Assembly: GCA_963806935.1 (NCBI GenBank) | Contig: CAWEAT010000029.1 | Span: 1-64,000, forward strand | Origin: Roseiarcus sp963806935 | GTDB taxonomy: Bacteria; Pseudomonadota; Alphaproteobacteria; Rhizobiales; Beijerinckiaceae | DNA: 64,000 bases | Direction: 5' to 3' | Shown: piece by piece, positions 46,324-57,868 of the stretch | Layout of the letters: each line of letters opens with the position of its first letter | How positions within the stretch are numbered: position 1 is the first letter of the stretch | Notes under the pieces: model-generated | The model's input: only the letters and a program-made list of their open reading frames with translations | Told to the model about the DNA's origin: nothing | The model's database searches: none | Translations under genes and position numbers: made by a program

Positions 46324-46808
46324 GTCAGCAGCACGCCAAGGCGAGCCCTTGCCGAAATCGGCGCGGCGGGCTCGGGATTTGCGAAGCGCTCAGGGGAAGC
46401 GAAGCCCGGCCTGAGCCATTGTACCGTTTCGGGGGCTGTTGGGGCGCTCGGCGGACGACGATCCGAATTTGTCGAAAGAGAGGCGTTCCTGAGAATTGCC
46501 ACGACTCCCGTTGGGTTGTAGCCTTGAGATTCCCGCGAACTGCCGCGCGCTTACCGCCCGCTCGCTCAACAGGAGACTTGCGGCCAAATTGAGTTTGCGT
46601 CACAATTAGATCGCACAATCCGGGGCGTGTATCGGCGAGGATGAAAACCACAGCTCGTCCTTGAGGTGCGACCCGAACGTGGAGGAACGCCTCTGATGAC
46701 GCAACTCCGGTTCGCTTATTGCCGCCAAGGCGGTTCTGTTAATATTCGACTGGTAAACGGTTTCACTCAGTTTGGTGCAGAATTGGCGCGGTTTGCGGGC
46801 ATGGGCGG
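46324..46808. other. Gap before the autotransporter
   Basis: 485 bases without a plausible gene; short ORFs show no coding character. A GC-rich first half is followed by a more mixed stretch from 46590. The autotransporter start ATG 46809 lacks a strong ribosome site, so the exact start is uncertain. Confidence 0.4.
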
Positions 46809-49800
46809 ATGACCGAGGCTGGCCGGGGGCGACGGCTCATCGCGAGGGCGGCAATTGCGCTTCTCGCGCTTGCGGCCGCGACCAGCGCGCGCGCCAGCTG
46901 CACAGCGAATGTATCGGGAAACCACATCTTCGCCCTCAGTGGCGATACTTGCCCCTTTGCATCCGGCACGTACACGCCGACCGCCCCGATCCCGGGCCCC
47001 GGTACTCAGCCGATCGTCGGCCTCTACGCCAATAACGGCTCGATCACGCCCGGCGAAGAGGCCACTGCCGTCACAGTGAATGCGATCGCGGCCGGCACCA
47101 GCTTCGGCCTCTACGCCACCGGCGGCGGAACAATTGACGGCGGGCCGACCGATGGCGGAACACTGCCGTTGGACGTCGCGGGCATTACGACCTCGGCTTC
47201 GAGCTCGCCGGCCGTCTTCGCCACTGGCGTGGGGTCGACGATCACCCTCAACCTCCTCTCACCTACCTCTCCCGCCCTCGCAACGATCGTCACGACGGGG
47301 ATCGATTCCGCGGGCGTCTTGGCCGAGTCCGGCGGCAGTGTCGTCCTCACGGGCGGCAGTGTGATGACCAGCGCCGACGGCTCGGTGGGACTGAACGCCT
47401 TCTCCGGCTCGATTTCGGCGACGGGAACGACGATTACGACCGAAGGCGGCCTCGATATCCTCAGCAACCCATCCTACGGGGTTGAGGTTTCCAACTCGGG
47501 CGCGACCGTTACGCTGACCGACGACACCATCATGACTTCGGGCCCGGGCGCCGTTGGACTCTTGGCGCAGGCCTCGGGCACGGCCACGTTAAGCGGCACG
47601 ATTGCAGTCACGACCACCGACCTCACAAACACCCAGGGTAGCGCGATTGGACTTTACGCGCTGAGCGGGGGGATCATCGACGGGTCGACCGCGACCAGCG
47701 TCAGCGTCACCACCTCCGGAACCGGCGCGATCGGGGTTTACGCTTCGGGCGCGGCCCCCCCGGCGGATCCCGGCGGAGCGGCAACGCCGTCGACAATCAC
47801 GATCGGAGGCCTCACGACCATCACCACGTATGGGCCATCCGCGGCAGGCGTGCAGGCTGACAACGGCGGGGTCGTGAATCTGAACGGCGGTACGGCCGAG
47901 ACGCCGAACACCATCACCACAATCGCCGACGACTCAATTGGAGTTTATGCGGCGAGCGCCGGGATCATCAACATCAACGGGGTGACCACGATCTCGACCG
48001 GGTCGACCGGCGAGACCTCGAGCGGCGTCAACGCTTATGGCGTCAACGCCGACGGCGCGGGGTCGAAGGTCAATCTCAACGCCGCGACGACGGTGACGAC
48101 GAACGGGACCGGCGCTTTCGGGACCACCGCCTATGGGCTTTACGCCAGCAACGGCGGGACGATCGATACGACGGGAACGCCGGCCGTAAATGTCACCACC
48201 TACGGAGATGGCGCTATCGGGGTTTACGCCTCGGGGACTGCTCCATCTCCATCGACGACGCCATCGACGATCACGCTCGGGGGCCCCGTCACGATCGAGA
48301 CGAACGGCGGCGTCGCCACGATTACGAACGGCGACACTACGGTGATGGTGCCCGCCGCGGGCGTCCAGGCGGACAACGGCGGGCAGGTGACGCTGAGCGG
48401 CGGCGGCACGGTGACGACGAACGGCGCCAGTGCGCCAGGGGTGGTCGCGACCGGGACAGGCTCGATGGTGACACTGAGCGGGACGAGCCTGCTCACCGTC
48501 ACCACCATCACCGACGATTCGATCGGACTTCTGGCCACGAGCGGGGGCGTCATCGACGCCACCGCGCCGGTGACGATTTCGACCGGGTCTACCGGGGAGA
48601 CCCCGAGCGGGGCCAATGCGTACGGCGCCAACGCCGACGGTTCAGGCTCGAAGATCACGCTTAGCGGCGCGACGATAGTGACAACGAACGGCGTCGGCGC
48701 GAATGGGCTGGACGCCTATGGGCTCTATGCCAGCAATGGCGGGACGATCGATGGGTCGCTTGCGCCGAGCGTCGGCGTCACCACCTTCGGCACTGGCGCG
48801 GACGGGGTCTACGCCACCGGGACGTCGACGACGACGCCGACGACGGCGTCGACGATCAGAGATCGCCGGGGCCACGGTCATCACCAACGGGACGACGGCG
48901 ACCGGGGTGCTGGCCGATCTTGGCGGCCAGGTGACGGTGAACGGCGGCTCGGTGACGACGAACGGCGGGGCGTCGATCGGGGTCGAGGCCAACGGCGCGG
49001 GCTCGCTGGTGACGCTGACCGGGGCGGTGACGGCGGCGACCAACGCGACCGGCGCGACCGGGCTCAACGCCTACGGGCTGTACGCGACCGGCGGGGCGAC
49101 GATCGACGGCTCGACCGCGACCAGCGTCGGCGTCACCACTTTCGGCAATGGCGCGGACGGGGTCTACGCCACGGGGACGTCGACGACGACGCCGACGACG
49201 GCGTCGACGATCAAAATCGCCGGGGCCACGGTCATCACCAACGGGACGACGGCGACCGGGGTGCTGGCCGATCTTGGCGGCCAGGTGACGGTGAACGGCG
49301 GCTCGGTGACGACGAACGGCGGGGCGTCGATCGGGGTCGAGGCCAACGGCGCGGGCTCGCTGGTGACGCTGACCGGGGCGGTGACGGCGGCGACCAACGC
49401 GACCGGCGCGACCGGGCTTAACGCCTACGGGCTGTATGCGACCGGCGGGGCGACGATCGACGGCTCGACCGCGACCAGCGTCGGCGTCACCACGTTCGGC
49501 AATGGCGCGGACGGGGTCTACGCCACCGGGACGTCGACGACGACGCCGACGACGGCGTCGACGATCAAGATCGCCGGGGCCACGGTCATCACCAACGGGA
49601 CGACGGCGACCGGGGTGCTGGCCGATCTTGGCGGCCAGGTGACGGTGAACGGCGGCTCGGTGACGACGAACGGCGGGGCGTCGATCGGGGTCGAGGCCAA
49701 CGGCGCGGGCTCGCTGGTGACGCTGACCGGGGCGGTGACGGCGGCGACCAACGCGACCGGCGCGACCGGGCTTAACGCCTACGGGCTCTATGCGACCGGC

Positions 49801-52800
49801 GGGGCGACGATCGACGGCTCGACCGCGACCAGCGTCGGCGTCACCACTTTCGGCAATGGCGCGGACGGGGTCTACGCCACCGGGACGTCGACGACGACGC
49901 CGACGACGGCGTCGACGATCAAGATCGCCGGGGCCACGATCATCACCAACGGGACGACGGCGACCGGGGTGCTGGCCGATCTTGGCGGCCAGGTGACGGT
50001 GAACGGCGGCTCGGTGACGACGAACGGCGGGGCGTCGATCGGGGTCGAGGCCAACGGCGCGGGCTCGCTGGTGACGCTGACCGGGGCGGTGACGGCGGCG
50101 ACCAACGCGACCGGCGCGACCGGGCTTAACGCCTACGGGCTCTATGCGACCGGCGGGGCGACGATCGACGGCTCGACCGCGACCAGCGTCGGCGTCACCA
50201 CGTTCGGCAATGGCGCGGACGGGGTCTACGCCACCGGGACGTCGACGACGACGCCGACGACGGCGTCGACGATCAAAATCGCCGGGGCCACGGTCATCAC
50301 CAACGGGACGACGGCGACCGGGGTGCTGGCCGATCTTGGCGGCCAGGTGACGGTGAACGGCGGCTCGGTGACGACGAACGGCGGGGCGTCGATCGGGGTC
50401 GAGGCCAACGGCGCGGGCTCGTTGGTGACGCTGACCGGGGCGGTGACGGCGGCGACCAACGCGACCGGCGCGACCGGGCTTAACGCCTACGGGCTCTATG
50501 CGACCGGCGGGGCGACGATTGACGGCTCGACCGCGACCAGCGTCGGCGTCACCACCTACGGAGATGGCGCTATCGGGGTTTACGCCTCGGGGACTGCTCC
50601 ATCTCCATCGACGACGCCATCGACGATCACGCTCGGGGGCCCCGTCACGATCGAGACGAACGGCGGCGTCGCCACGATTACGAACGGCGACACTACGGTG
50701 ATGGTGCCCGCCGCGGGCGTCCAGGCGGACAACGGCGGGCAGGTGACGCTGAGCGGCGGCGGCACGGTGACGACGAATGGCGCCAGTGCGCCAGGGGTGG
50801 TCGCGACCGGGACAGGCTCGATGGTGACACTGAGCGGGACGAGCCTGCTCACCGTCACCACCAGCGCCGACAGCTCGACCGGGCTCTACGCGCTCGGCGG
50901 CGGCGTCGTTAATGCAACCGCGCCAGTCTCGGTCTCGACCGGTTCGACCACGGGTTCGACCGGGCTTAACGCCTATGGCGTCAACGCCGACGGCGCGGGC
51001 TCGCAAGTCAATCTCGCCGGGGCGACGATCGCCACAACCGGTCAAGGCGCGGTTGGGCTTTATGCGAGCAACCTGTCGGCGACGAGCGCCGGGGGCGCTA
51101 TCACGGTCTCCGGGACGCTCGGCGTCACCACCGCCGGCGCCTCCGCCTATGGCGCCTGGGCGCAGAGCGCCGGCTCGACGATCGCGCTCAACGGCCCGAG
51201 CACATTCACGATCAATGGCGCCGCTTTCGCGCTCAACGCCACCGCCGGGGGCGTGATTACGACCGCCAGCACATTGGGCGCGACCATCAATGGCGGCGCG
51301 GGGTCGGGCGGGGTCCAGTCCAGCGGGTCGGGAAGCACAGTGACGCTCTCGGGCGCCACGACCATCGGCCTCAACGGCGCTTCAAACACCGGCCTCTTGG
51401 CGGCGACGGGCGGAGCGATCGCGACTCAAGCCCCAACCTCGATCACCGTTTCCGGGGCTTCTTCCACAGGGGTGCAGGCGAACGCAGGCACGGTCACGGC
51501 GACGGCGGCGCTCAACGTAACGACGTCGCAGGCGTCATCCGTGGCCTTCGCGCTCACCGGGGCTTCGCCGTCGATCGACGCCTCCGGGGGAGGAACGGTG
51601 AACGCGGCTGGCAACGCTATCAATCTCGTGAACGCCACCAACGCGGTCGCTACCTTCGACAATTTCAGCTTTACGAGCGCCTCGGGCGACCTGATTTTCG
51701 CCGACCCATCAACGGCGACCATCAATTTCAACAACACCGTCGCCACCGCGAACGGCGGCAATCTCCTCAACGCCACCGCCGGCAGCACCATCGCATTCAA
51801 CGCCAATGCGTCGACGCTGACCGGCGCGATCCAGACCGATGCGACCTCGACGACCAACGTTTCTCTGACCAACGGCACGAACTGGACGATGACCGGTTCG
51901 TCGGCCGTGACGAACCTCAACCTCACCAACAGCTCGATCGTTTTCTCGCCGTCTGGCGGGTTCAAAACCCTGACCGTCGGCTCACTGGTTGGCGGGACGG
52001 GAGCGAACGTCACGCTGAATGCGGCCTTAGGCGCGAACGTGCCGACCACCGATCAGATCGTCATCAGCGGCGGCTCGGCGACCGGCACGACGACGTTGCT
52101 CATCAAGAACACGAGCGCGAACAACGCCGGAACGGCAACCCCAGCCGGCGGCACGCCCGTTGTCGTGGTCACCAACGGCGGGACGACCACAACGACAGCA
52201 TTTAAACTCGCCGGCCCGGTCGCTGCCGGAGGGTTCGATTACACCCTTACCCGGGACGCCGCCGACGGCAGCTGGGATCTGACCTCGAGCCCGATTACGC
52301 CGGAATCCAACAATCTCAATGCGCTTACGGCGGCGAGCATTCAAAACTCGGTCAATGGCCAGGCCGAGGCGCGAATAACCCAAATGATTACGACGCGACT
52401 GCTCAGTTCGTTGCTTCTCGGCGCCAACGAGCAGGTCAACAGCTGCGATTGCGGCGGGGGCTTTGCCGGGGTCGGCTCCTTTGCGCTCGGGTCCCATGGG
52501 CGGTGGGGCCTCACCGATAGCCTGACCCTGCTCGCCGGTGTTTCCTGGGACAGCTTCTACCAGGATGGGACCAATGTCTCAGCCTCTCCGACCGTCGCCG
52601 CCTCGCTTCGCTACGATCCCGCGAATTGGGGTTCGAGCCGCCCGTTCGTCGAATTCGGCGCCGCCCTTTCGCCATACATCACGGCGAGCTACACCCGCTA
52701 TTACACCAACTATATCAATGGACCCACTGCGGCCCAGGGCGTCGGGTCGTCGATTGATCGGGCGCTCTCGGTGTTCGGACGGATCGGCTGGGTCGCCCGG

Positions 52801-53229
52801 TTCACGCCAACGGACGAGGGCGCGATCTTCGCCGATCTGGGCCGCAGCTGGCTGCAATCGGGCGGCTACACCGAAGCAACAACCGCGGTCAATCCCTATC
52901 CCGAAACCGTGAGCACCGGGGTCGCCAGGCAGGACGTTGTCCGGTTGCAGGCGCAATACACCCGTCTTCTGTTCGACAACGTCGAGGCAAATGTCAACGC
53001 CGCCGTGGCCTATGGTTTCGACAGCACGTTCGGATCGCAAGTCTCAGTCCTGAACTTCGGGACCATCGCGCCCTACCCGCTGCTCAATTCCGCCTGGACC
53101 GAGTTCGGCGCCCGGCTGGCCTATCGCTTCTCGAGCAATCTGGTCGTGGACGCGTTCGCAATCGGCACGCTTGGGGGCGACATTGGTAAAACGCTTCATG
53201 TGGGCCTAGGGGCGCGCTACGCGTTCTGA
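46809..53229 (+). CDS. Giant repetitive autotransporter with one frameshift
   Basis: About 2140 residues. The N-terminus is a signal (IARAAIALLALAAATSARA) and a Cys-containing start (SCTANVSG). The passenger is built of Gly/Thr/Ala/Asn-rich beta-helix turns (for example VYATGTSTT, ADNGGQVTLSGGG) with five near-identical 118-residue repeats. The C-terminal ~270 residues are a type V barrel, FALGSHGRWGLTDSLTLLAGVSWDSF to YRFSSNLVVDAF and VGLGARYAF, ending in Phe. The frame changes at about 48858-48862: the first repeat has ATCAGAGATC where the others have ATCAAAATC or ATCAAGATC, one extra base. The first part (46809 on) would stop in repeat 2 and the rest (48703 on) would lack a signal, so as read it is non-functional. 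The lesion is in a repeat, so assembly error is a serious alternative. Confidence 0.83.
48192..48506 (+). repeat. 315-bp repeat block, copy A (autotransporter)
   Basis: This block is repeated at 50548-50862 with an offset of 2356 bases; the copies differ at only one base I noticed (C/T near 48416 and 50777). The pair brackets the 354-bp array. It encodes GVYASGTAPSPSTTPSTITL and the following turns. Confidence 0.9.
48856..50556 (+). repeat. Five tandem 354-bp repeats inside the autotransporter gene
   Basis: Anchor points (the start of TCAAAATCGC or variant) fall at 48856, 49211, 49565, 49919 and 50273, a spacing of exactly 354 bases (118 codons) once the one-base insertion in copy 1 is allowed. 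The copies are nearly identical, with scattered changes (C/T, A/G at synonymous-looking places). The last copy is cut off near 50548 where it meets a different block. Repeat-number change by recombination is expected in such arrays. Confidence 0.95.
50548..50862 (+). repeat. 315-bp repeat block, copy B (autotransporter)
   Basis: The partner of the block at 48192-48506, in the same frame phase after the correction. It replaces the end of the fifth 354-bp unit, so the join probably came from recombination within the gene. Confidence 0.9.
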
Positions 53230-53238
53230 CGCCACCGA

Positions 53239-55410
53239 CTATTTTTCATCGAGGGCGATGAGCGGACGCCAATCGGGGTCCTGCACCGTTTCGGCCAATT
53301 GGCTGAAGCGGCGCAGGTTGTACGAGTAAAGTCCGCGAACAGCCTCGGGCGCGAGCGTCGCCGCCTCCTTCGCCATCGCGATCGCGCCGGCGAAATCTCG
53401 GTTCCGGTACGCGCCGAGCATGGCCGAGTGCAGCCTCGTCAACGCCGCGAATTCCTCGCTGGCGGCGAGGGCGGCGTCTCCGGCAAGGGCATAGAGACCG
53501 ACCGGCTGCGTCTTGCCCTTGACCAGTACGGAATCGATTTCGAGCCAGGCGAATTCGGGCGCTTCTGCGCGTGTCGGTTCGCTGCCGATGACGTCGACGG
53601 AGAAGATCTTGCACGCGCCTTCGAGCCGGGAGGCGACGTTGACTTCGTCGCCGATCGCCGAATAATCGAACCGCCGCAGCGATCCCAGGTTGCCTACGCA
53701 ACACTCGCCGGTGTTGAGGCCAATGCCGAAACGCACCGGCTTGAACGAGCGTCCCTCCGCCTCGGCGCGCCTGCGCCAGCCTTCGTTCAGCGTGACCAGC
53801 GTCTGGCGCATCGCCAGCGCCGATTCAACTGCATGCGTCGCGTGGTCGGAATCGTCGAGCGGCGCGTTCCAGAACGCCATGATCGCGTCGCCCATGTATT
53901 TGTCGACGGTGCCGAGCCGGTCGAGAATCGCGTCGGTCATCGGCGTCAGGTATTCGTTGAGGAAATGGGTCAGTTCGGAGGCGTTGAACCCTTCGGAGAT
54001 GGTCGTGAACGACCGGATGTCGCAGAAGAGCAAGGTCAATTGCCGCTGCAGGCCGCCGAGCTCGAGAGCTCCCGGCATTTCGGCCAGGCGCGCGACGACC
54101 GCGGGCGAAACGAAGCGCCCGAAGGCGGAACGAATCTCGCGCTCCTGATGACGCTTCACCGCGTAAAGGGTCGAAACCCCGGTAAAATAGACCAGCGCGG
54201 CGGAGAATGCGGGGTAGGTCGGCTCGATCAGCAATCCGGCGCGCGAAAAGGCGAACCAACTCGCGGCGATGATCGCGGCAACAACGGCTGCGAAGGCGAG
54301 CGCCGCGAACTGGGGCGCCAAGGCCCAGGTCGTCGCCACCAGCGCGGCGCAGATCACTGCCGTCGCCATCCATTCCGCGCTCGGGGCCCAATCCGGCCGC
54401 GTGAGCGTCTGTCCGCTCAACAATTGCTCGACGATCTGGGCGTGCGCTTCGACGCCAGGCATTGAGGGCGACAGCGGAGTCGCGACGATGTCCGACAGCA
54501 GCGCGGCGCTCGCGCCGAAGAACACGATCGTTCCCTTGAGGTCGCTGAGGTCGGCGCCGGGGGTGAGAACCTTCCACGCCGGAATCGAGCGGCGCGGGTC
54601 GGGCCGGGCGAAATAGACCCTGACGTCCCCGGACGGGCCCGTCCGGATCGTCAGGTCGCCGTTCTTGACCGAGAGCACGCCGTAGACTTCTCCAAACGCC
54701 GTTTCGCCGCTCGCGTTCGAGGATTTGACGATATAGGTCGAGGCGCCTTGCGCGACCCGCAGCGCCTCCATCGCGAGGCTCGGATGAAGCGCACCATCCA
54801 CACTCAGGATAAGCGGCACTCGCCGCACCACCCGGTCGGTGTCCGGCCGCCAGTTGAGAAAGCCGACCCCGGCTGCATGTTGCGCGAGTTGCGACAGCGG
54901 AGCCAAAGCTCCCGGCGAAGGGGTCAGGAACTGCGTAGCGTCGTCGCCGGCGGTGACGAAGCCCGCCTTGGCGGCGCCGCCGGTCCCAACGGGCGCATCG
55001 GAGACGAAGCTGCCGAGGACGACGGGCGCGCCGTCGATTGCGTGCGCGAACACGTCATCCGGGCTCTGTCCGGACGCCGCGCCGGCGTCGGCGCGGTCCT
55101 TTTCCGAGAACAGGAAGTCGAACACGATCGCGGCCGCCCCGGCGTCCTTCAACGTTTTCACGAGCACGGCAAGGCGCTCGCGCGGCCACGGCCACTGGCC
55201 TAGCCGCTTGAGCGATTCGTCGTCGACCTCGACGATACGGACGGGCTGGTCGAACGCATACGGGCGCGGCTTCCAGCGCTGGTACTGATCGAAAACCAGG
55301 TCCTGCATCACGGCGCGCGTCGGCGCGCCAGCCACGCCGGCCACCAGCGCGAGCAGGCAGGCGGTGGTCGTCGTCAATGCGTAAAGTCTGGCTTCGCTGG
55401 CTTTTCGCAT
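53239..55410 (-). CDS. CHASE2-domain class III adenylate/guanylate cyclase
   Basis: A 723-residue inner-membrane cyclase. An N-terminal helix (LYALTTTTACLLALVAGVAGA) leads into a periplasmic CHASE2 sensor (residues ~30-330, with VRIVEVDDESLKRLGQWPWPRE and AIVFDFLFSEKDR). Three membrane helices lie near 345-420. The catalytic domain has CDIRSFTTISEGF with the metal Asp, DKYMGDAIMAFWNAP with the second Asp and GDEVNVASRLEGACK. The tail has short helices after the cyclase. It is oriented against the autotransporter, with 9 bases between stops. All key residues are present. It senses an unknown periplasmic signal. Confidence 0.92.
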   Translation of the reverse strand: MRKASEARLYALTTTTACLLALVAGVAGAPTRAVMQDLVFDQYQRWKPRPYAFDQPVRIVEVDDESLKRLGQWPWPRERLAVLVKTLKDAGAAAIVFDFLFSEKDRADAGAASGQSPDDVFAHAIDGAPVVLGSFVSDAPVGTGGAAKAGFVTAGDDATQFLTPSPGALAPLSQLAQHAAGVGFLNWRPDTDRVVRRVPLILSVDGALHPSLAMEALRVAQGASTYIVKSSNASGETAFGEVYGVLSVKNGDLTIRTGPSGDVRVYFARPDPRRSIPAWKVLTPGADLSDLKGTIVFFGASAALLSDIVATPLSPSMPGVEAHAQIVEQLLSGQTLTRPDWAPSAEWMATAVICAALVATTWALAPQFAALAFAAVVAAIIAASWFAFSRAGLLIEPTYPAFSAALVYFTGVSTLYAVKRHQEREIRSAFGRFVSPAVVARLAEMPGALELGGLQRQLTLLFCDIRSFTTISEGFNASELTHFLNEYLTPMTDAILDRLGTVDKYMGDAIMAFWNAPLDDSDHATHAVESALAMRQTLVTLNEGWRRRAEAEGRSFKPVRFGIGLNTGECCVGNLGSLRRFDYSAIGDEVNVASRLEGACKIFSVDVIGSEPTRAEAPEFAWLEIDSVLVKGKTQPVGLYALAGDAALAASEEFAALTRLHSAMLGAYRNRDFAGAIAMAKEAATLAPEAVRGLYSYNLRRFSQLAETVQDPDWRPLIALDEK

Positions 55411-55613
55411 GCCGTCCTTGCCGTTCCTCGAAACATCAAAAAAGAAGAATTGCCAGTCTTGTCAAGCCGATAACATTTGGCCGCCGCAGTCAGACCACCG
55501 CTCGGCCGCAACCACTCGCCCAGCAATGCGCCGATTGTTCGTCGAAGGATTGTTCTTACCCTGCCAGGCCGCCGACGATTCAGCGCGACGCATCGAGAGT
55601 AAGTGACGGAAAG

Positions 55614-56952
55614 TCAGGCCATCGGGGGTTGCGCCAGCGAACGCTCACTTCGCTGCGGGCCGTGGCAGACCGGGCCCGTTTCGCCCGGCGAGAGCTGTCG
55701 AAGAAAGCGATCGACGCCGAAGTCAAACGCGATCCTGTTGGCTTCGTGTCCGGTCTCGATGCCATAGCTGCGAAGATAGAGGTAGAGCGTCCCGCCCTTG
55801 GTGTCGACCGGCCGCGCATGCCGGACGGGGACGGCGCCAATCACGCCAACGCTCTGGGGGCCGAAGGCCGCGCGCACGACCGGCCCCAGCAACAGGTCGC
55901 CTCCCCAGCCGCTGGCGGATTTCAGCGAATACCCAGGCGACGGCCTCGAGCGCGCGGCGCGTGATCAAAGGCGCCATGATCTCGATCGACGATACTCTCA
56001 TGATCCCGTGGCCCGCGCCCGGCTGCCTGAGAAACGGCCACGCAGTCTGCGAATCGGGGGTGAGCGACGGTCCGGCAAGGTCAAGCTTCTCCCGTTCCGC
56101 GACCTCGAACAGCAAGTCGATTTGCGCCGGCCCGATTTCAATATCGTCGTCGAGGAACAGAACCCGGTCATACCGCAGCAACAGGTCCGGCCTGAGCTCG
56201 AGCAGCCGGCGGATGGCGGTGTTCTTGCAGCCGCGCTGATAGACGACCGTCTCGGCCTTCGGATGGGGTGGAGATTCGTCGTAATAGTTAAAGAGAATGT
56301 CGTAGGCGCGCGGCTCGCTGAGATAGGCGGCGTCAAACCGCTTCCCGGACTGGACGTAGACGAGCAGGCGCCTTCCGGTCTTCGACTCGCGTTCGATCCG
56401 CATTCGCCCGGCGGCGAAAAAACGGTCCTGACGCGCCCTCAATTCCTGCCGGTTGAGCGGCGGCGCCATTTCAGCGTCGCGCGGCAGGGGGTCGAACACA
56501 CGAAAGGCCGCCTCCTCGAGCGAGCGCCCCTTTCCTCGGATGACGTCGCGCAGAAACTCGACGTCGATGTCCGGCCGCGGCCGCTTTCCGGCCGGCATTC
56601 CGCGCTCGAGAAAGTGCAAGAACGGATGGGTGTGGGTCCGATTCCAATCCGGATTCTGCGATATATACCACGCGTGATCGAATTCGGCCGAGGGTGAAGG
56701 CGCGTTCGGACCAGGCTCGGCGAGGTAAAGCTCGAGCAAGCCGCGAGTCGCGTTTTGAGCCCCATTGGCAACCTTGCGAAAATGGTTCGGATCAAAGAAG
56801 CCGTTTGGCCGATAGCCGCGCCTCTCGCCTATCAGCGCGTAATGGGCCGGAGCCAACGGCGCCGCATGTTCGCTCAGGAGACGCCGGCGCGCGTAATGAG
56901 GCGCCCAGAAGACACGGCGGCTCGCCTCCGGCAGACCGATGCGGAGATCCAT
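55614..56952 (-). pseudogene. Glycosyltransferase-like protein, frameshifted near the end
   Basis: The main frame begins at ATG 56952 (MDLRIGLPEASRRVFW). It contains NGFFDPNHFRKVANG, DHAWYISQNPDWNRTH and the possible nucleotide-sugar/metal site RVLFLDDDIEIGPAQIDLL, a DDD-type motif of glycosyltransferases, with a preceding YVQSGKRFDAAYL. Near 55920 the frame changes. The main frame ends in Arg-rich sequence at 55723, while the next frame continues SGWGGDLLLGPVVRAAFGPQ and GGTLYLYLRSYGIETGHEANRIAFDF to 55614. The corrected protein has about 445 residues. The family is not certain (DUF707-like is possible). It likely modifies a surface glycan. Confidence 0.68.
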
Positions 56953-57033
56953 GTCACGCCTATAGTTTCGGCCGTCCGTGGAGGCAACCCAGGGCCCGGA
57001 GGCGGACTCGAGCGTCTCTCGCAAGCGCAAAGC

Positions 57034-57741
57034 TCAACGGCGGGCGCCGCGAGGCGATTCGAAGGTGGGTCCGAACACGGTTTCAAACGCTGCGCGCAGA
57101 GCCGCGTCCGCTCGCGCCATCGTCGTCGCGTGGCCGAGGTCGAGGAGGCTCGTGACGCCGAAATGCTGCTCCCGAATCCCGCAGGGCGCGATACCTGAGA
57201 AATGGGTGAGATCGGGGTCGACATTCAGCGCCACGCCGTGAAGCGTGGCCCAGCGCCGGACCCGGACGCCGATCGCGGCGATCTTGTCCTCAGCCATTTC
57301 GCCCAGCGTTGAAGGCGGTTTGTCCGGGCGCGTCACCCACACGCCGACCCGGTCCTTGCGGGTCTCGCCAACGACGTCGAACGCCTTCAAGGTCTCGATC
57401 AGCCAGCTTTCAAGCGTCGCCACATAGGCGCGAACATCGGGCCGGCGGCGCTTGAGGTCGAGCATGACATAGGCCACCCGCTGCCCGGGCCCGTGATAGG
57501 TGAACTGGCCGCCGCGGCCGGACCGATAGACCGGAAAGCGCGCCTCGATGAGGTCGCTGTCTTTTGCGCTGGTCCCGGCGGTGTAAAGCGGGGGATGCTC
57601 GATGAGCCAGACGCGCTCAGCCGCTTCGCCGCGCGCGATCGCGTCCGACCGCGCTTCCATCTCCGCCAGCGCGTCGGGGTATTGGGTCAGTCCCGGCGTG
57701 ACGACCCATTCCACGGGCGCCGCGTTCCCTCGCGCCAGCAA
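57034..57741 (-). CDS. lipB: Octanoyl-(acyl-carrier protein):protein N-octanoyltransferase LipB
   Basis: LipB transfers octanoate from acyl carrier protein to lipoyl domains. The conserved core is VWLIEHPPLYTAGTSA (substrate loop), FPVYRSGRGGQFTYHGPGQRVAYVMLDL, VGETRKDRVGVWV, KIAAIGVRVRRWATLHGVALNV with the catalytic Lys, and CGIREQHFGVTSL with the catalytic Cys in SGIAPCGI. The in-frame TTG 57741 and GTG 57714 are possible starts; a better start, ATG 57775 (MLDLPLSAARA), is one frame away, so an indel in the first codons is possible. The open frame extends to 57879 and overlaps the divergent hydrolase start. Confidence 0.9.
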   Translation of the reverse strand: MLARGNAAPVEWVVTPGLTQYPDALAEMEARSDAIARGEAAERVWLIEHPPLYTAGTSAKDSDLIEARFPVYRSGRGGQFTYHGPGQRVAYVMLDLKRRRPDVRAYVATLESWLIETLKAFDVVGETRKDRVGVWVTRPDKPPSTLGEMAEDKIAAIGVRVRRWATLHGVALNVDPDLTHFSGIAPCGIREQHFGVTSLLDLGHATTMARADAALRAAFETVFGPTFESPRGARR

Positions 57742-57868
57742 GGGCGCGCGCGGCGCTGAGAGGCAAATCGAGCATGGACGGCCTTCTATCAGACAGCGCT
57801 CGACGGCGCGAGCGGATGCGGATGCGCCTCGACTTGACACCCCGATGGAGGGTTCGGAGCATAGCCCA

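Noticed and set aside
48856..50556. CRISPR-like repeat array
   Set aside because: Repeats are 354 bases, in frame, contiguous and protein-coding, with no spacers.
48856..51045. A 729-residue minus-strand ORF across the autotransporter repeats
   Set aside because: It is antisense to a clear repeat-containing gene, and its Arg/Gly/Asp-rich sequence simply reflects the repeats.
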